Assembly: GCF_004123675.1 (NCBI RefSeq)
Contig: NZ_CP035420.1
Location: 1-64,000, forward strand
Length of the DNA: 64,000 bases
Reading direction: 5' to 3'
Source of the DNA: Leisingera sp. NJS204
GTDB lineage: Bacteria; Pseudomonadota; Alphaproteobacteria; Rhodobacterales; Rhodobacteraceae
Part shown: positions 33,836 through 42,699 of the stretch, piece by piece
Layout: each line of letters opens with the position of its first letter
How positions within the stretch are numbered: the stretch's first letter is position 1
Translations under genes and position numbers: made by a program
The notes under the pieces: generated by a model
Database searches by the model: none
The model's input: the letters and a program-made list of their open reading frames with translations, nothing else
Told to the model about the DNA's origin: nothing

Positions 33836-35161
33836 TTATGGAGCGCCGTTCAGCTGGCCGCGCCCCACCGCCACATAACTCTCAAAACCGGCCCGTTTGG
33901 CGGATTTGGATGAGTAGATATTGCGCAGATCTGCCATCCGCGGCACCTCCATTTTGCGCGCCAGCTTCTTCAGATCCAGGGCGCGGAACTCGTTCCATTC
34001 GGTCAGCAGCACCACCAGATCGGCATTCTGCGCCGCCTTATAGGGGTCCTCTTCCCATTTGACGCCGGGCAGCAATGCTTCGCCCTCGGCGCGGCCCTGC
34101 GGGTCCACCACCCGCACCCGTGCGCCGCCGCCGACCAGTGCCGGCACGATGGTCAGACTGGGCGCATCGCGCATGTCATCGGTGTTGGGTTTGAAGGTGA
34201 CGCCCAGCACCGCCACGGTCTTGCCGTTGAAGGACCCGCCGCAGATGTCGCGCAGCTTTTCGACCATCCGCGCCTTCACCTCGTCATTGACCCGCATCAC
34301 CGTCTCGGTGATCCGCATCGGAAAGCCATGGTCCTGGCCGATCCGCGCCAGGGCGGCAGTGTCCTTGGGAAAACACGAGCCGCCATAGCCGGGGCCCGCA
34401 TGCAGGAATTTGTTGCCGATGCGGCCGTCAAAGCCGATACCGCGGGAGACTTCCTTGACGTCCGCGCCGACCCGTTCGCACAGGCCCGCCACTTCGTTGA
34501 TGAAAGTGATCTTGGCGGCCAGGAACGCATTGGCGGCGTATTTGATCATCTCTGCCGATTCCAGATCGGTGGACAGGACCGGGTAGTCGCGCAGGTAAAG
34601 CGGCCGGTAGATTTCTGCCATCACCTCGGCTGCGCGGTCGTTCTGCACCCCGACCACCACCCGGTCGGGTTTCATGAAATCCTCGATCGCCGCGCCTTCG
34701 CGCAGGAATTCCGGATTGGAGGCGACGTCGAACTCCGCCTGCGGATTGGCCTTGGCAATTACCTGTTTCACCTGCCGGTTGGTGCCCACCGGCACGGTGG
34801 ATTTGGTCACCACCACTGCATAGCCGGTGAGTGCTGCGGCGATCTCTTCGGCGGCGGCCATCACATAGGTGAGATCGGCATGGCCGTCGCCGCGCCGGGT
34901 CGGGGTGCCGACGGCGATGAACACCGCCTCGGCGCCCGCCACCGCCGCCGCCAGATCGGAGGTGAAGCTGAGCCGCCCGGCGGCCACGTTCTTCTCCATC
35001 AGCTGGTCCAGCCCCGGCTCGTAGATCGGCACTTCGCCGCCCTGCAGCCGGGCGATCTTGCCCGCGTCCTTGTCGACGCAGATCACATCATGGCCGAAAT
35101 CCGAAAAACAAACGCCGGACACCAAGCCGACATAGCCGGTGCCAATCATTGCAATACGCAT
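33836..35161 (-). CDS. ugd: UDP-glucose 6-dehydrogenase
   Basis: The 441-residue enzyme oxidises UDP-glucose to UDP-glucuronate with NAD. The N-terminal Rossmann motif is GTGYVGLVSGVCFSDFGH; the catalytic Cys lies in GYGGSCFPKDT (about residue 265). The C-terminal domain VAVLGVTFKPNTDDMRDAP is intact. The ATG at 35161 has AAAAGGG upstream and starts MRIAMIGTGY; the extra upstream residues are not needed. It feeds the epimerase encoded next (35538-36539) and supplies acidic sugar to the polysaccharide. Confidence 0.95.
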   Translation of the reverse strand: MRIAMIGTGYVGLVSGVCFSDFGHDVICVDKDAGKIARLQGGEVPIYEPGLDQLMEKNVAAGRLSFTSDLAAAVAGAEAVFIAVGTPTRRGDGHADLTYVMAAAEEIAAALTGYAVVVTKSTVPVGTNRQVKQVIAKANPQAEFDVASNPEFLREGAAIEDFMKPDRVVVGVQNDRAAEVMAEIYRPLYLRDYPVLSTDLESAEMIKYAANAFLAAKITFINEVAGLCERVGADVKEVSRGIGFDGRIGNKFLHAGPGYGGSCFPKDTAALARIGQDHGFPMRITETVMRVNDEVKARMVEKLRDICGGSFNGKTVAVLGVTFKPNTDDMRDAPSLTIVPALVGGGARVRVVDPQGRAEGEALLPGVKWEEDPYKAAQNADLVVLLTEWNEFRALDLKKLARKMEVPRMADLRNIYSSKSAKRAGFESYVAVGRGQLNGAP

Positions 35162-35301
35162 GGAATGCCCTTTTCCCAATCCCCGTCCGGCCGCTTGGCT
35201 GCAGCCATTGTTATGAGTTTAGAGGAATATACAGCGCCGGACAGGGCGCAAGCCGGTTTTTGTGCTGCCGTTGCTGAAGATGAAAAAGTGGGTCCGATAC
35301 G

Positions 35302-35333
35302 GACCAAATGTTTCGCGCGCGAAACATTTGGTC
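35302..35333. promoter_or_regulatory. parS-like centromere site 3
   Basis: A 32-bp perfect palindrome identical to that of site 2, in the same orientation as site 1, within the right copy of the long repeat. Confidence 0.78.
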
Positions 35334-35400
35334 AATCTTGCTGACCTAATTGCGGGCGGTGAATTCCGCCTTTCCCTAGAAAGGCGGAGGCCTGCGGCGC

Positions 35401-35471
35401 GGGTATTGGGGACCAGAAAGAAACAGTGGGGGAGAGGACAGCAGCTGGCTTCTTTCTGGTCCTAAATACCC
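35401..35471 (-). terminator. Long inverted repeat beyond the epimerase gene
   Basis: GGGTATT...CCAGAAAGAA pairs with TTCTTTCTGG...AATACCC. It is the homologue of the structure at 29439-29509 and lies downstream of the minus-strand epimerase gene, so it may end that transcript. Confidence 0.55.
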
Positions 35472-35537
35472 AAATCCGCCGGTTGTCCCGGGGCGCGGCA
35501 CAGGCAGTCTGCAATGCAGGTGCAAAAGGCGGGGGGG

Positions 35538-36539
35538 TCAGATGCGGTAATAGTCCCGGTACCAGGCAGCAAAACGGGCGACGCCCTCGGCAACGCCGAC
35601 TTGGGGCTGATAGCCGGTCAGCGTGCTCAGCAGGCTGGTATCGGCCCAGGTGGCGGGCACGTCTCCGGCCTGCATCTCCAGCATGTTTTTCTGCGCTTCA
35701 ATGCCAAGCGCCGTCTCAAGCGCCGCGATATAGTTCATCAGCGGCGTCGGCTTGCTGGCGCCGATATTGACCACCCGGAACGGCGCCACCGGGCTGAGAC
35801 TGTCCTGATCCGACACCGGTTCGGCACCCGGCACCGCCGCGATCAGCCCGGTGATGCCGGTGACCAGATCGTCGATATAGGTGAAGTCGCGGCTCATGCG
35901 GCCGTGGTTGTAGACGTCGATCGGCAGGCCTGCCAGCATCGCCTTGGTGAATTTGAACAGCGCCATGTCGGGCCGGCCCCAGGGGCCGTAGACGGTGAAA
36001 AACCGGAACATGGTGACGGGCAGGGCGTAGAGATGGGCATAGGAATGCGCCATCGACTCATTGGCCTTTTTGGTGGCGGCATAAAAGGACATCTGGTGGT
36101 CGGTCTGCTGACGTTCTTCAAACGGCATTTCAGTGTTGGCGCCGTAAGCCGAGGAGGTGGAGGCCATCAGCAAGTGCTTGGGCGGATGGGCGCGGGCGGC
36201 TTCCAAAAGCTCAAAGCTGCCGATCAGATTGGCCTCCAAGTAGTCGCGCGGCGCGTCAATGGAATGGCGCACCCCGGCCTGGGCGGCCAGGTGGATCACC
36301 GCATCCGGTTTGTGCTCCTCAAACAGGCCCATCAGCCGGCCGGGGTCTTCCAGCCTGCCGATGACGGGCGTGAACCCCGGGGTCTGCGCCAGCATCGCAT
36401 GGCGGCGCTGTTTCAGCGTCACGTCGTAATAGGTCGACAGGCAATCCAGCCCGATGACCCGCCAGCCTGCCGCCAGCAGCCGCGCTGCCAGGTGATATCC
36501 GATGAAGCCGGCCGAACCGGTGATGAGAGCTGTTTGCAT
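35538..36539 (-). CDS. UDP-glucuronate 4-epimerase
   Basis: A 333-residue short-chain dehydrogenase-type epimerase that converts UDP-glucuronate to UDP-galacturonate. It shows GxxGxxG in ITGSAGFIGYHLAARLL, the Ser and YxxxK catalytic set (STSSAYG ... FYAATKK) and the UDP-GlcA epimerase feature FFTVYGPWGRPDMALFKF. It lies next to ugd on the same strand, so the two form a supply pathway for an acidic sugar. A related UDP-glucose epimerase activity is possible but less likely. Confidence 0.9.
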   Translation of the reverse strand: MQTALITGSAGFIGYHLAARLLAAGWRVIGLDCLSTYYDVTLKQRRHAMLAQTPGFTPVIGRLEDPGRLMGLFEEHKPDAVIHLAAQAGVRHSIDAPRDYLEANLIGSFELLEAARAHPPKHLLMASTSSAYGANTEMPFEERQQTDHQMSFYAATKKANESMAHSYAHLYALPVTMFRFFTVYGPWGRPDMALFKFTKAMLAGLPIDVYNHGRMSRDFTYIDDLVTGITGLIAAVPGAEPVSDQDSLSPVAPFRVVNIGASKPTPLMNYIAALETALGIEAQKNMLEMQAGDVPATWADTSLLSTLTGYQPQVGVAEGVARFAAWYRDYYRI

Positions 36540-36706
36540 GGCTCTTAGGTGGCGGCTTCCTGCCGTTCTGTCAAACGCTTTGCCCGAGGGAACGGCGGCG
36601 GAAAGCCGGGGGCAGGCGGTAAAGGATTTGACAGTGCCAGGGATTTATGAGCTTTCGGGGCCGCATAAGCGGCATCAGATTCCATCAGACAGGCAAGGAG
36701 CCCCGG

Positions 36707-37741
36707 GTGAGCACGGCAGAAGTAATCGGCACCGGGAAACCGGCAGCGGCACAGGCCCTGGAAACCGTTCCGGCAGGCGCCGGGCGGCTGGTGGCGGTGG
36801 TGGTGACACACAACCGGCTGGACAAGCTCAAGGCGACGGTGGCGCGGCTGCTGGAGAGCCCCGCGCATGAGCTGGCGGCGCTGGTGGTGGCCGACAATGC
36901 CTCGACCGACGGCACCGCCGAGTGGCTGGCGGCGCAAGGCGATCCGCGGCTGGATATCTGCACCAGCACTGAAAACCGCGGCGGTGCGGGTGGCTTTGAG
37001 ATGGGCATGCGGCGGGCGATGGAGCAGCACGCGGCGGATTGGCTGGTGGTGATGGATGATGATGCCTGTCCTGCACCTGGCGCCTTTGCCGCCTTTCATG
37101 CCCGGCCCCGGCCGCTGGACACGGCGCTGGCGGCGGCGGTCTATTTCCCCGACGGGCAGATCTGCGAGATGAACCGGCCCTCGGTGAACCCGTTCTGGAA
37201 CCCCTCGGTCTTTCTGCGCACGCTGCTGAAAGCGCGCAACGGCTATCACATTCCCTATACGGCCTATGAGGCTCCGGCCCCGATGCCCATCGATCTCACC
37301 TCCTTTGTCGGGCTGTTCCTGCCGCGGCGGATGGTGGAAGCGGCGGGCTATCCGGATCCGGGGCTGTTTCTGTACGGCGACGATGTGATTTACACGCTGG
37401 GGCTGCGGCGGCGCGGCGAGACGATCCTGTTCGACCCGGAGCTGCGGTTTGAGCATGACTGCTCGACGTTTCAGAATGACCGGCACCGGGTGTTCCGCCC
37501 GTTGTGGAAAGTCTACTACGCCTACCGCAACGGGCTGATGATGTACCGCAAGGCAGCCGGCCTGCTGTTCTGGCCGCTGCTTCTGGTGGTGCTGCTGAAA
37601 TGGCGGCTGACCGCGCGCCGCTATGGCGCAGGCCAGCGGGCCGCCTATCTGCGGCTGCTGCGCCACGCGGCCTGGGACGGGGTGCGGGGCAGGACCGGGC
37701 GCTCCCATGCCCGGGTGCTGGAGCTGGCGGGCGAAGACTGA
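36707..37741 (+). CDS. Family-2 glycosyltransferase (GlfT1/WbbL-like)
   Basis: A 344-residue GT-A enzyme. It has VVVTHNRLDKLKATV, the nucleotide motif VVADNASTDGT, the metal motif MDDDACP and LYGDDVIYTLGLRRRG, and a C-terminal amphipathic/membrane segment (LLFWPLLLVVLL). The GTG at 36707 has AAGGAG 6 bases upstream and the N-terminus before it has no homologous sense. The layout is that of galactofuranosyl or rhamnosyl transferases; with glf and a GlfT2-like gene in the locus, an initiating Galf transferase is plausible. It is divergent from the epimerase gene. Confidence 0.83.
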   Translation: MSTAEVIGTGKPAAAQALETVPAGAGRLVAVVVTHNRLDKLKATVARLLESPAHELAALVVADNASTDGTAEWLAAQGDPRLDICTSTENRGGAGGFEMGMRRAMEQHAADWLVVMDDDACPAPGAFAAFHARPRPLDTALAAAVYFPDGQICEMNRPSVNPFWNPSVFLRTLLKARNGYHIPYTAYEAPAPMPIDLTSFVGLFLPRRMVEAAGYPDPGLFLYGDDVIYTLGLRRRGETILFDPELRFEHDCSTFQNDRHRVFRPLWKVYYAYRNGLMMYRKAAGLLFWPLLLVVLLKWRLTARRYGAGQRAAYLRLLRHAAWDGVRGRTGRSHARVLELAGED

Positions 37742-37750
37742 TCTTCGCCC
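37729..37750. terminator. Hairpin at convergent gene ends
   Basis: GGGCGAAGA pairs with TCTTCGCCC across the stop codon of the glycosyltransferase, between it and the convergent kpsM-like gene. There is no clear T tract. Confidence 0.5.
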
Positions 37751-37783
37751 TGGCCGCCTGTCTCCTGTCTCCCGCCGCAGGTC

Positions 37784-38653
37784 TCAGCGGTTCAGGATGT
37801 CGCGGTGAAAACGGCCCATCAGGATCAGCCCGAGCGCAAACAGGATCAGGCTGGTGGCCAGCACATAGGTCACGCTGACGTAAGCGGCGGTATAGCTGGG
37901 ATAAAACCCGCTGCGCATCAGACCGGTGATATGCATCAAGGGGTTGAACCACAGGATGTCCTGCGCCAGCGGCGGCAGATCCTCATAAAGAAACAGCACG
38001 CCTGAGGCCAGGAACAGCGGCCGGGTGATCACCGACCAGGCCACGTCCCACAGCGGGTAGAGCCCCATCAGCACGCAGTTCAGGGTGCCGACTCCCAGCC
38101 CCAGCAGCAGCGAGAGCACCATGGCCAGCACTGCGGGCGGCAGATCCAGCACCGCGCGGCTGTCGGTCACCGCATAGACGCCGCCGATCAGCAGGAAGGT
38201 GATCAGGATGCCAGTCAGGCTGTTCAGCAGGAACCGGGCCAGCACCGCGTCCAGCCAGGTGACAGCCGGAAATTTCAGCAGCGGCTTGGAATAGGCAATC
38301 GCCCGGCCGGTGGTGGCTGAAATGCTTTGGTAGAGATTGAAGGGCAGAAAACCGGTGGCGTAGAACAGCAGGAAGCTGGTGCCCAGCGACGGGGTGCGGA
38401 TCACCAGAGAAAAGCCGATCGCCAGGAACAGAATGGCCGCCATCGGTTCGAGAATAGCCCAGAGATAGCCGCCGGGGGTGCGCCCGTAGCGGGTCGACAT
38501 CTCCCGCAGCACCAGGGCAGCCACTGTGCGCAAGGTGGCAAAGCGCCGGGCGCGCCCGGGGAGGGGCGGCTGGGCCGGAGACTGGACCGGATATTGGGCG
38601 GGGGGCAGGGCCGGAGACTGGGCTGGGGCCGCCGCAGGCGTGGTTCTGGTCAT
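37784..38653 (-). CDS. kpsM: Capsule polysaccharide ABC-2 permease (KpsM-like)
   Basis: A 289-residue inner-membrane permease with six hydrophobic segments. It has the family stretch VLREMSTRYGRTPGGYLWAILEPMAAILFLAIGF and the C-terminal FNPLMHITGLMRSGFYPSYTAAYVS typical of KpsM/Wzm of group 2 capsules. The N-terminal tail is Pro/Gln-rich and made by a 12-bp tandem DNA repeat (38571-38630). The ATPase (KpsT-like) and the KpsE-like gene lie just across on the other strand. Confidence 0.9.
   Translation of the reverse strand: MTRTTPAAAPAQSPALPPAQYPVQSPAQPPLPGRARRFATLRTVAALVLREMSTRYGRTPGGYLWAILEPMAAILFLAIGFSLVIRTPSLGTSFLLFYATGFLPFNLYQSISATTGRAIAYSKPLLKFPAVTWLDAVLARFLLNSLTGILITFLLIGGVYAVTDSRAVLDLPPAVLAMVLSLLLGLGVGTLNCVLMGLYPLWDVAWSVITRPLFLASGVLFLYEDLPPLAQDILWFNPLMHITGLMRSGFYPSYTAAYVSVTYVLATSLILFALGLILMGRFHRDILNR
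38571..38630. repeat. 12-bp tandem repeat in kpsM N-terminal tail
   Basis: Five 12-base units (TGGGCCGGAGAC and variants) encode the SPAQ-type repeats. The unit GGGCCGGAGACT matches the gspE coding-strand unit GGGCCTGAGACC at 10 of 12 bases, but on the opposite strand relative to the gene. Confidence 0.75.
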
Positions 38654-38744
38654 GAATACCCATTGTGAATATGCGCTGTGCAGGCGATAATATGAAAGAA
38701 AGACGAGGCAATTACAAACGGCTGCAGGCCGGGGTAAGCAGATT

Positions 38745-40160
38745 ATGACACAGGATCACCCGGCGGCGCGGCAAAAGGCTGCCGCCCAGTTCCGTACTGG
38801 CCGGAAAGCCGCAGACAGGGACACCCCGGCCGCAGCGGTGCCCGCCGGCACGGAGCAGGCCGGGCCTGCAGAACAGCTGTCCGCAGCACCCAGCCGTAAA
38901 AGCCGCGGCAAAGGCGGCAAGCTCAAGCGGCTGCGCCGCAAGGTCCAGGACGCCGAAAGGGCCCAGGCGCTGCTGGCGCAGAAAGCCGACAGCCTGGAGG
39001 CGCAGATTGCTGAAACCCCGGCTTACCCGGTGGCGCGGCCTGCCCATGTCAAGACCCGCCACCGCGGCGTGATCGCCAGCTTTGCGGCATTGGTGCTGCT
39101 GCCGCTGGCGGCGGCGGTGTTTTATCTGTTTGCGGTGGCCGAGGATCAATATGCCTCCACCGCCGGTTTCACCGTGCGCAGCCAGGAAAGCTCCGGTGCC
39201 AATGAGCTGCTGGGCGGGCTGGCCAGTTTTGCCGGCAATACCACCGCCTCGGACAGCGATATCCTGTATGAATTCATCCAGAGCCAGGAAATGGCCGAAG
39301 CGGTCAATGCCCGGGTGGACCTGCGCGCCCATTACAGCCAGTACTGGCCAACCGACTGGGCCTTTTCAATCTGGCCCGATGCAACGCTGGAGGAGCTGGT
39401 CTGGTTCTGGCACCGGGTGGTGCGCATTTCCTATGACAGCGGCTCGGGGCTGACCGAAGTGCGGGTCACCGCCTTTGACCGGGACATGGCCCGGGCGGTC
39501 AGCCGCGCCATCGTCGACGAAAGCCAGATCCGCATCAATGCGCTGAACGAACAGGCGCGCGCCGATGCGATGCGCTATGCCGAGGCCGATCTGATGGAGG
39601 CGGTTGAGCGGCTGAAGCTGGCGCGCCAAGAGCTGACCCGGTTCCGCACCCGCACCCGTATCGTCGACCCCGCGGCCGATATCCAGGGCCGCATGGGGGT
39701 GATGAACAACCTGCAGCAGCAGCTGGCGGAGGCGCTGATCCAGTACGATCTGCTGGCCGGCACCGTCAGCCCGGGCGATGTGCGCCTTAAACAGGGGCAG
39801 CAGCAGATTGAGGTGATCCGCGAACGGATCAATATCGAACGCCAAGCCTTTGCCTCCAGCAATACAGACACCGGGGCGGTGGGCGAGGATTATCCCTCGC
39901 TGATCTCGGAATTCGAGCGCCTCACGGTGGACCGGGAGTTTGCCGAGGAGACCTACCGCGCGGCGCTGACCGCGCTGGAGGTGGCGCGCGACGATGCCGC
40001 CCGTCAGAGCCGTTACCTTGCGACCTATATCACCCCGACCCTGGCCGAGGAGCCGGAATACCCGCGCCGCTATGTGCTGTCGGCGCTTGCCGGGCTGTTT
40101 TTGCTGCTGGGCTGGTCGATCGGGGTGCTGATCTATTATTCGATCCGCGACCGCAGCTGA
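38745..40160 (+). CDS. kpsE: Capsule export inner-membrane co-polymerase/adaptor (KpsE-like)
   Basis: The 471-residue protein has a long basic cytoplasmic N-terminus with a coil (KLKRLRRKVQDAERAQALL). A first membrane helix (VIASFAALVLLPLAAAVFYLFAVAEDQYASTAGFTVRSQE), a long periplasmic coiled-coil region and a C-terminal membrane helix (YVLSALAGLFLLLGWSIGVLIYYS) follow. This is the Wzz/KpsE architecture. It lies 10 bases upstream of kpsT and probably connects the exporter to the outer-membrane channel, which is not in the window. Confidence 0.85.
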   Translation: MTQDHPAARQKAAAQFRTGRKAADRDTPAAAVPAGTEQAGPAEQLSAAPSRKSRGKGGKLKRLRRKVQDAERAQALLAQKADSLEAQIAETPAYPVARPAHVKTRHRGVIASFAALVLLPLAAAVFYLFAVAEDQYASTAGFTVRSQESSGANELLGGLASFAGNTTASDSDILYEFIQSQEMAEAVNARVDLRAHYSQYWPTDWAFSIWPDATLEELVWFWHRVVRISYDSGSGLTEVRVTAFDRDMARAVSRAIVDESQIRINALNEQARADAMRYAEADLMEAVERLKLARQELTRFRTRTRIVDPAADIQGRMGVMNNLQQQLAEALIQYDLLAGTVSPGDVRLKQGQQQIEVIRERINIERQAFASSNTDTGAVGEDYPSLISEFERLTVDREFAEETYRAALTALEVARDDAARQSRYLATYITPTLAEEPEYPRRYVLSALAGLFLLLGWSIGVLIYYSIRDRS

Positions 40161-40170
40161 GAGGCCGCCT

Positions 40171-40824
40171 ATGATCCGCTTCGAAAACCTGACCAAGAGC
40201 TTCCGGCTCAAGGGCGAGCGCAAGGTGGTGATCGACAATCTGAACCTGACGCTGCCGCCGGGGAAATCCCTGGCGCTGCTGGGCCGCAACGGGGCGGGCA
40301 AGTCGACGCTGTTGCAGATCATTGCCGGCACCATGCGGCCCGATCACGGCCGGGTGGTGTCCGATGGCAGCATCTCCTGGCCGGTGGGGCTGGGCGGCTC
40401 GTTCCACCGTGATCTGACCGGCGCCGAGAATGTCCGCTTCATCGCCCGCATCTACGGGGTGGACACCCGCGATCTGGTCAATTTTGTCGGCGAGTTCGCC
40501 GAGCTGGGCAAATTCTACCACATGCCGATGCGCAGCTATTCCTCGGGCATGCGCTCGCGGCTGACCTTCGGCGCCTCGATGGGGATCCGCTTCGACACCT
40601 ATCTGGTCGACGAGGTAACGGCCGTGGGCGACCGGTCGTTCAAACGCAAGAGCCGGGCGGTCTTTGCCGACCGGATGAAGCATTCCAGCGCCATCATGGT
40701 CAATCATTCGATGGCGCAGATCCGCCAGTTCTGCAATGCCGGGCTGGTGCTGGAGGCCGGGCGGATCCGCTATTACGACGATCTGGACGCGGCGATTGCC
40801 GCGCATGAGGCGATGCTGGACTGA
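40171..40824 (+). CDS. kpsT: Capsule polysaccharide ABC ATPase (KpsT-like)
   Basis: The 217-residue ATPase has Walker A GRNGAGKST (about residue 45), signature YSSGMRSRL and Walker B FDTYLVDEV. The length and sequence match KpsT of group 2-type capsule export. It pairs with the KpsM-like permease (37784-38653). Confidence 0.93.
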   Translation: MIRFENLTKSFRLKGERKVVIDNLNLTLPPGKSLALLGRNGAGKSTLLQIIAGTMRPDHGRVVSDGSISWPVGLGGSFHRDLTGAENVRFIARIYGVDTRDLVNFVGEFAELGKFYHMPMRSYSSGMRSRLTFGASMGIRFDTYLVDEVTAVGDRSFKRKSRAVFADRMKHSSAIMVNHSMAQIRQFCNAGLVLEAGRIRYYDDLDAAIAAHEAMLD

Positions 40825-40850
40825 TCCAGCCGCGCCTCAGCGCTCAGCGC

Positions 40851-42650
40851 TCAGGCCTCTGCCGGGACCGGATCTGCTGCCGGGGCCAGGGTTTTCTCCC
40901 AATAGGGTTTGCTGGCCATCTCGGCATAGCCGCTGCGGTAGACCGCTTTCAGGCGGCTGTGCTCGCGGCGGAAGGCAGCCAGGGTCTTGGCCATGCGCCA
41001 GGCCAGGCTGAAGAAGCGCCGCTTTGAGTGGGTGACGGTATAGCCCTTGCTGCCATCGGTGTTGAGATAGGTGAGCCGGGCGCCGCCGAAGGCCGGGAAC
41101 ACCAGGCCGCGCTCGCCGATGTTCAGCACCATCCGGTCGCCGATCGTCTTCCAGAACGGCACCAGATGGCCATTCAGGGTGAACAGGCCAAGATAATGCC
41201 GCAGGCGGCGCGGCAGGCGGCTGAAGCGGCGCCGCTCATCGGTGCTGAGGGTCTCTGCCGGCTGCCAGGCTTCGTCTTTGATCAGCGCCTTGATGTCGGC
41301 GCGGCGCGCACTCATGTCGATGTTCTCGTCAAAGAACTGCGGCCCCTGCATCACATCCTGCCAGGCCAGCAGCTGTGCCTCGGCGCTGTCGTATTTGCAG
41401 CGCAGCAGCGAGCGCAGCATGAAGCGGAGGGCGATTTTGGCGGTGCCAAGCGGGCTGCGCTCCAGCGCGTCGAACACCAGATGGTGGATCAGGTGGTTGC
41501 GCAGATCCAGATACAGCGTCTGGGCGCTTTCCTTTTCGGTGAAATCATCCTGGAAGGAGACCACCCCGTTCAGGGTGAAGATGTTGAAATCATTGGCCAG
41601 CGAAAAGCTGATGTCATCGCCGCGCACAAAGAACGGGAACGGGTGGCGGGCGGCCTGGGCGATGGGGAAGGCGAAGAACCACCAGCCGCCGTAAAGGGTT
41701 TCGGGGGCAGAGCGGGCAGAGCTGAATTCCATATCGATGACCTGGCCCGGGCTGCGCAGGTCGAGCCCGTTGTAGAGCGGGCGGCAGGAGCCGTCGAACC
41801 AGGCGCCGTTTTCCCACATGCACCATTTGTGGGTGTTGTTGATCATCGCGCCTGCCAGAGCGGCCTTGGGGTCCCGCGCCAGCGCCAGGAACATATAGGC
41901 GCGGGCGATGTTCTCCATGTGGAAGGAGGCATCGTCATCCATGAACAGGCAATGGCTGCAGCCGCGTTTGCCGGCCTCCAGAAGCCCGCGGGCAAAGCCG
42001 CCTGCACCGCCGAGGTTGCGGTTCGGGTAGGGGGTGACTTTGTCGCTGGCAGCGATGCCGGCGCTCTGGCCGTTATCGACCACCTGCACGTGGATATTGG
42101 CGCTGTGCTCGAATTCTTCCAGGAAATGTTCAAGCCGGGCCACGGTTGTCTGCACCTCCTGCTCGCGCTGGAAGGTGGTGATGGAGACCGCAAGCTGCGG
42201 CAGGCTGTCCGGCACGGCGGCGGTGGCAAAGCGGCCGCCGGTCAGGGTGACCTCGTCCCCCAGCGCCAGCACCTCGGCGTAAAGCACGCCTTCAATGCCG
42301 GGGCCTGCATATTCCGACAGGTCAATCTGATAGGGGGCGCCTTCCGCCAGCTCGGCGATGTCGCAATAAACCACTTCCCAGGACCGGTTGGGCTGGGCCA
42401 GGGTGATCTTGATTTCGGCTTTGCCGCTGCCGGTCAGCTCGGCAAACAGCGTGTCGAACGCGCAGCCGCGGTTCCATTTGCCCAGGCTGAACAGGTTGAA
42501 ATAGGTATCAAACCTGACACAGGCGCCGCGGGACAGGGTGTAATGCCCGGTGCTTTGGGAAAAACCGGCCGGCCCCTGCACATGGCAGTAAAGCGCCTGT
42601 TCGGTGCAGATTTCTGGTTCGGGGGTGATGAAATTCTGCAGGGTGATCAT
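40851..42650 (-). CDS. Galactofuranosyltransferase (GlfT2-like, GT2)
   Basis: A 599-residue protein with an N-terminal beta-rich domain (residues 1-150) like GlfT2. The GT-A core has VSITTFQREQEVQTT, the metal motif LFMDDDAS, the acceptor-site GGWWFFAFPIAQ and FFVRGDDISFSL, followed by a helical C-terminal half. ATG 42650 is chosen because AAGGA lies 9 bases upstream; the ATG at 42659 abuts that site and the 698-residue frame is not protein-like upstream. GlfT2-type enzymes polymerise galactofuranose from UDP-Galf, which Glf (47153) provides. Exact linkage cannot be told. Confidence 0.85.
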   Translation of the reverse strand: MITLQNFITPEPEICTEQALYCHVQGPAGFSQSTGHYTLSRGACVRFDTYFNLFSLGKWNRGCAFDTLFAELTGSGKAEIKITLAQPNRSWEVVYCDIAELAEGAPYQIDLSEYAGPGIEGVLYAEVLALGDEVTLTGGRFATAAVPDSLPQLAVSITTFQREQEVQTTVARLEHFLEEFEHSANIHVQVVDNGQSAGIAASDKVTPYPNRNLGGAGGFARGLLEAGKRGCSHCLFMDDDASFHMENIARAYMFLALARDPKAALAGAMINNTHKWCMWENGAWFDGSCRPLYNGLDLRSPGQVIDMEFSSARSAPETLYGGWWFFAFPIAQAARHPFPFFVRGDDISFSLANDFNIFTLNGVVSFQDDFTEKESAQTLYLDLRNHLIHHLVFDALERSPLGTAKIALRFMLRSLLRCKYDSAEAQLLAWQDVMQGPQFFDENIDMSARRADIKALIKDEAWQPAETLSTDERRRFSRLPRRLRHYLGLFTLNGHLVPFWKTIGDRMVLNIGERGLVFPAFGGARLTYLNTDGSKGYTVTHSKRRFFSLAWRMAKTLAAFRREHSRLKAVYRSGYAEMASKPYWEKTLAPAADPVPAEA

Positions 42651-42699
42651 GCGGGTCATTCCTTGAGGCCCGGAAACCGGGGTGCGGGCGTATAAACGG

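Larger units (their letters stand above)
35292..35505. repeat. Long direct repeat, right copy
   Basis: Same order of elements as the left copy (29331-29542): parS-like palindrome, a short hairpin (near 35366-35386), long inverted repeat (35401-35471) and GGGGCGCGGCA. The gene-free stretch 35162-35537 otherwise holds only the ugd promoter region. Confidence 0.75.

Noticed and set aside
29331-35505. Long direct repeats as insertion sequence copies or attachment sites of a mobile element
   Set aside because: No transposase or integrase frame is present within or between them; the content is a parS-like site and hairpins.
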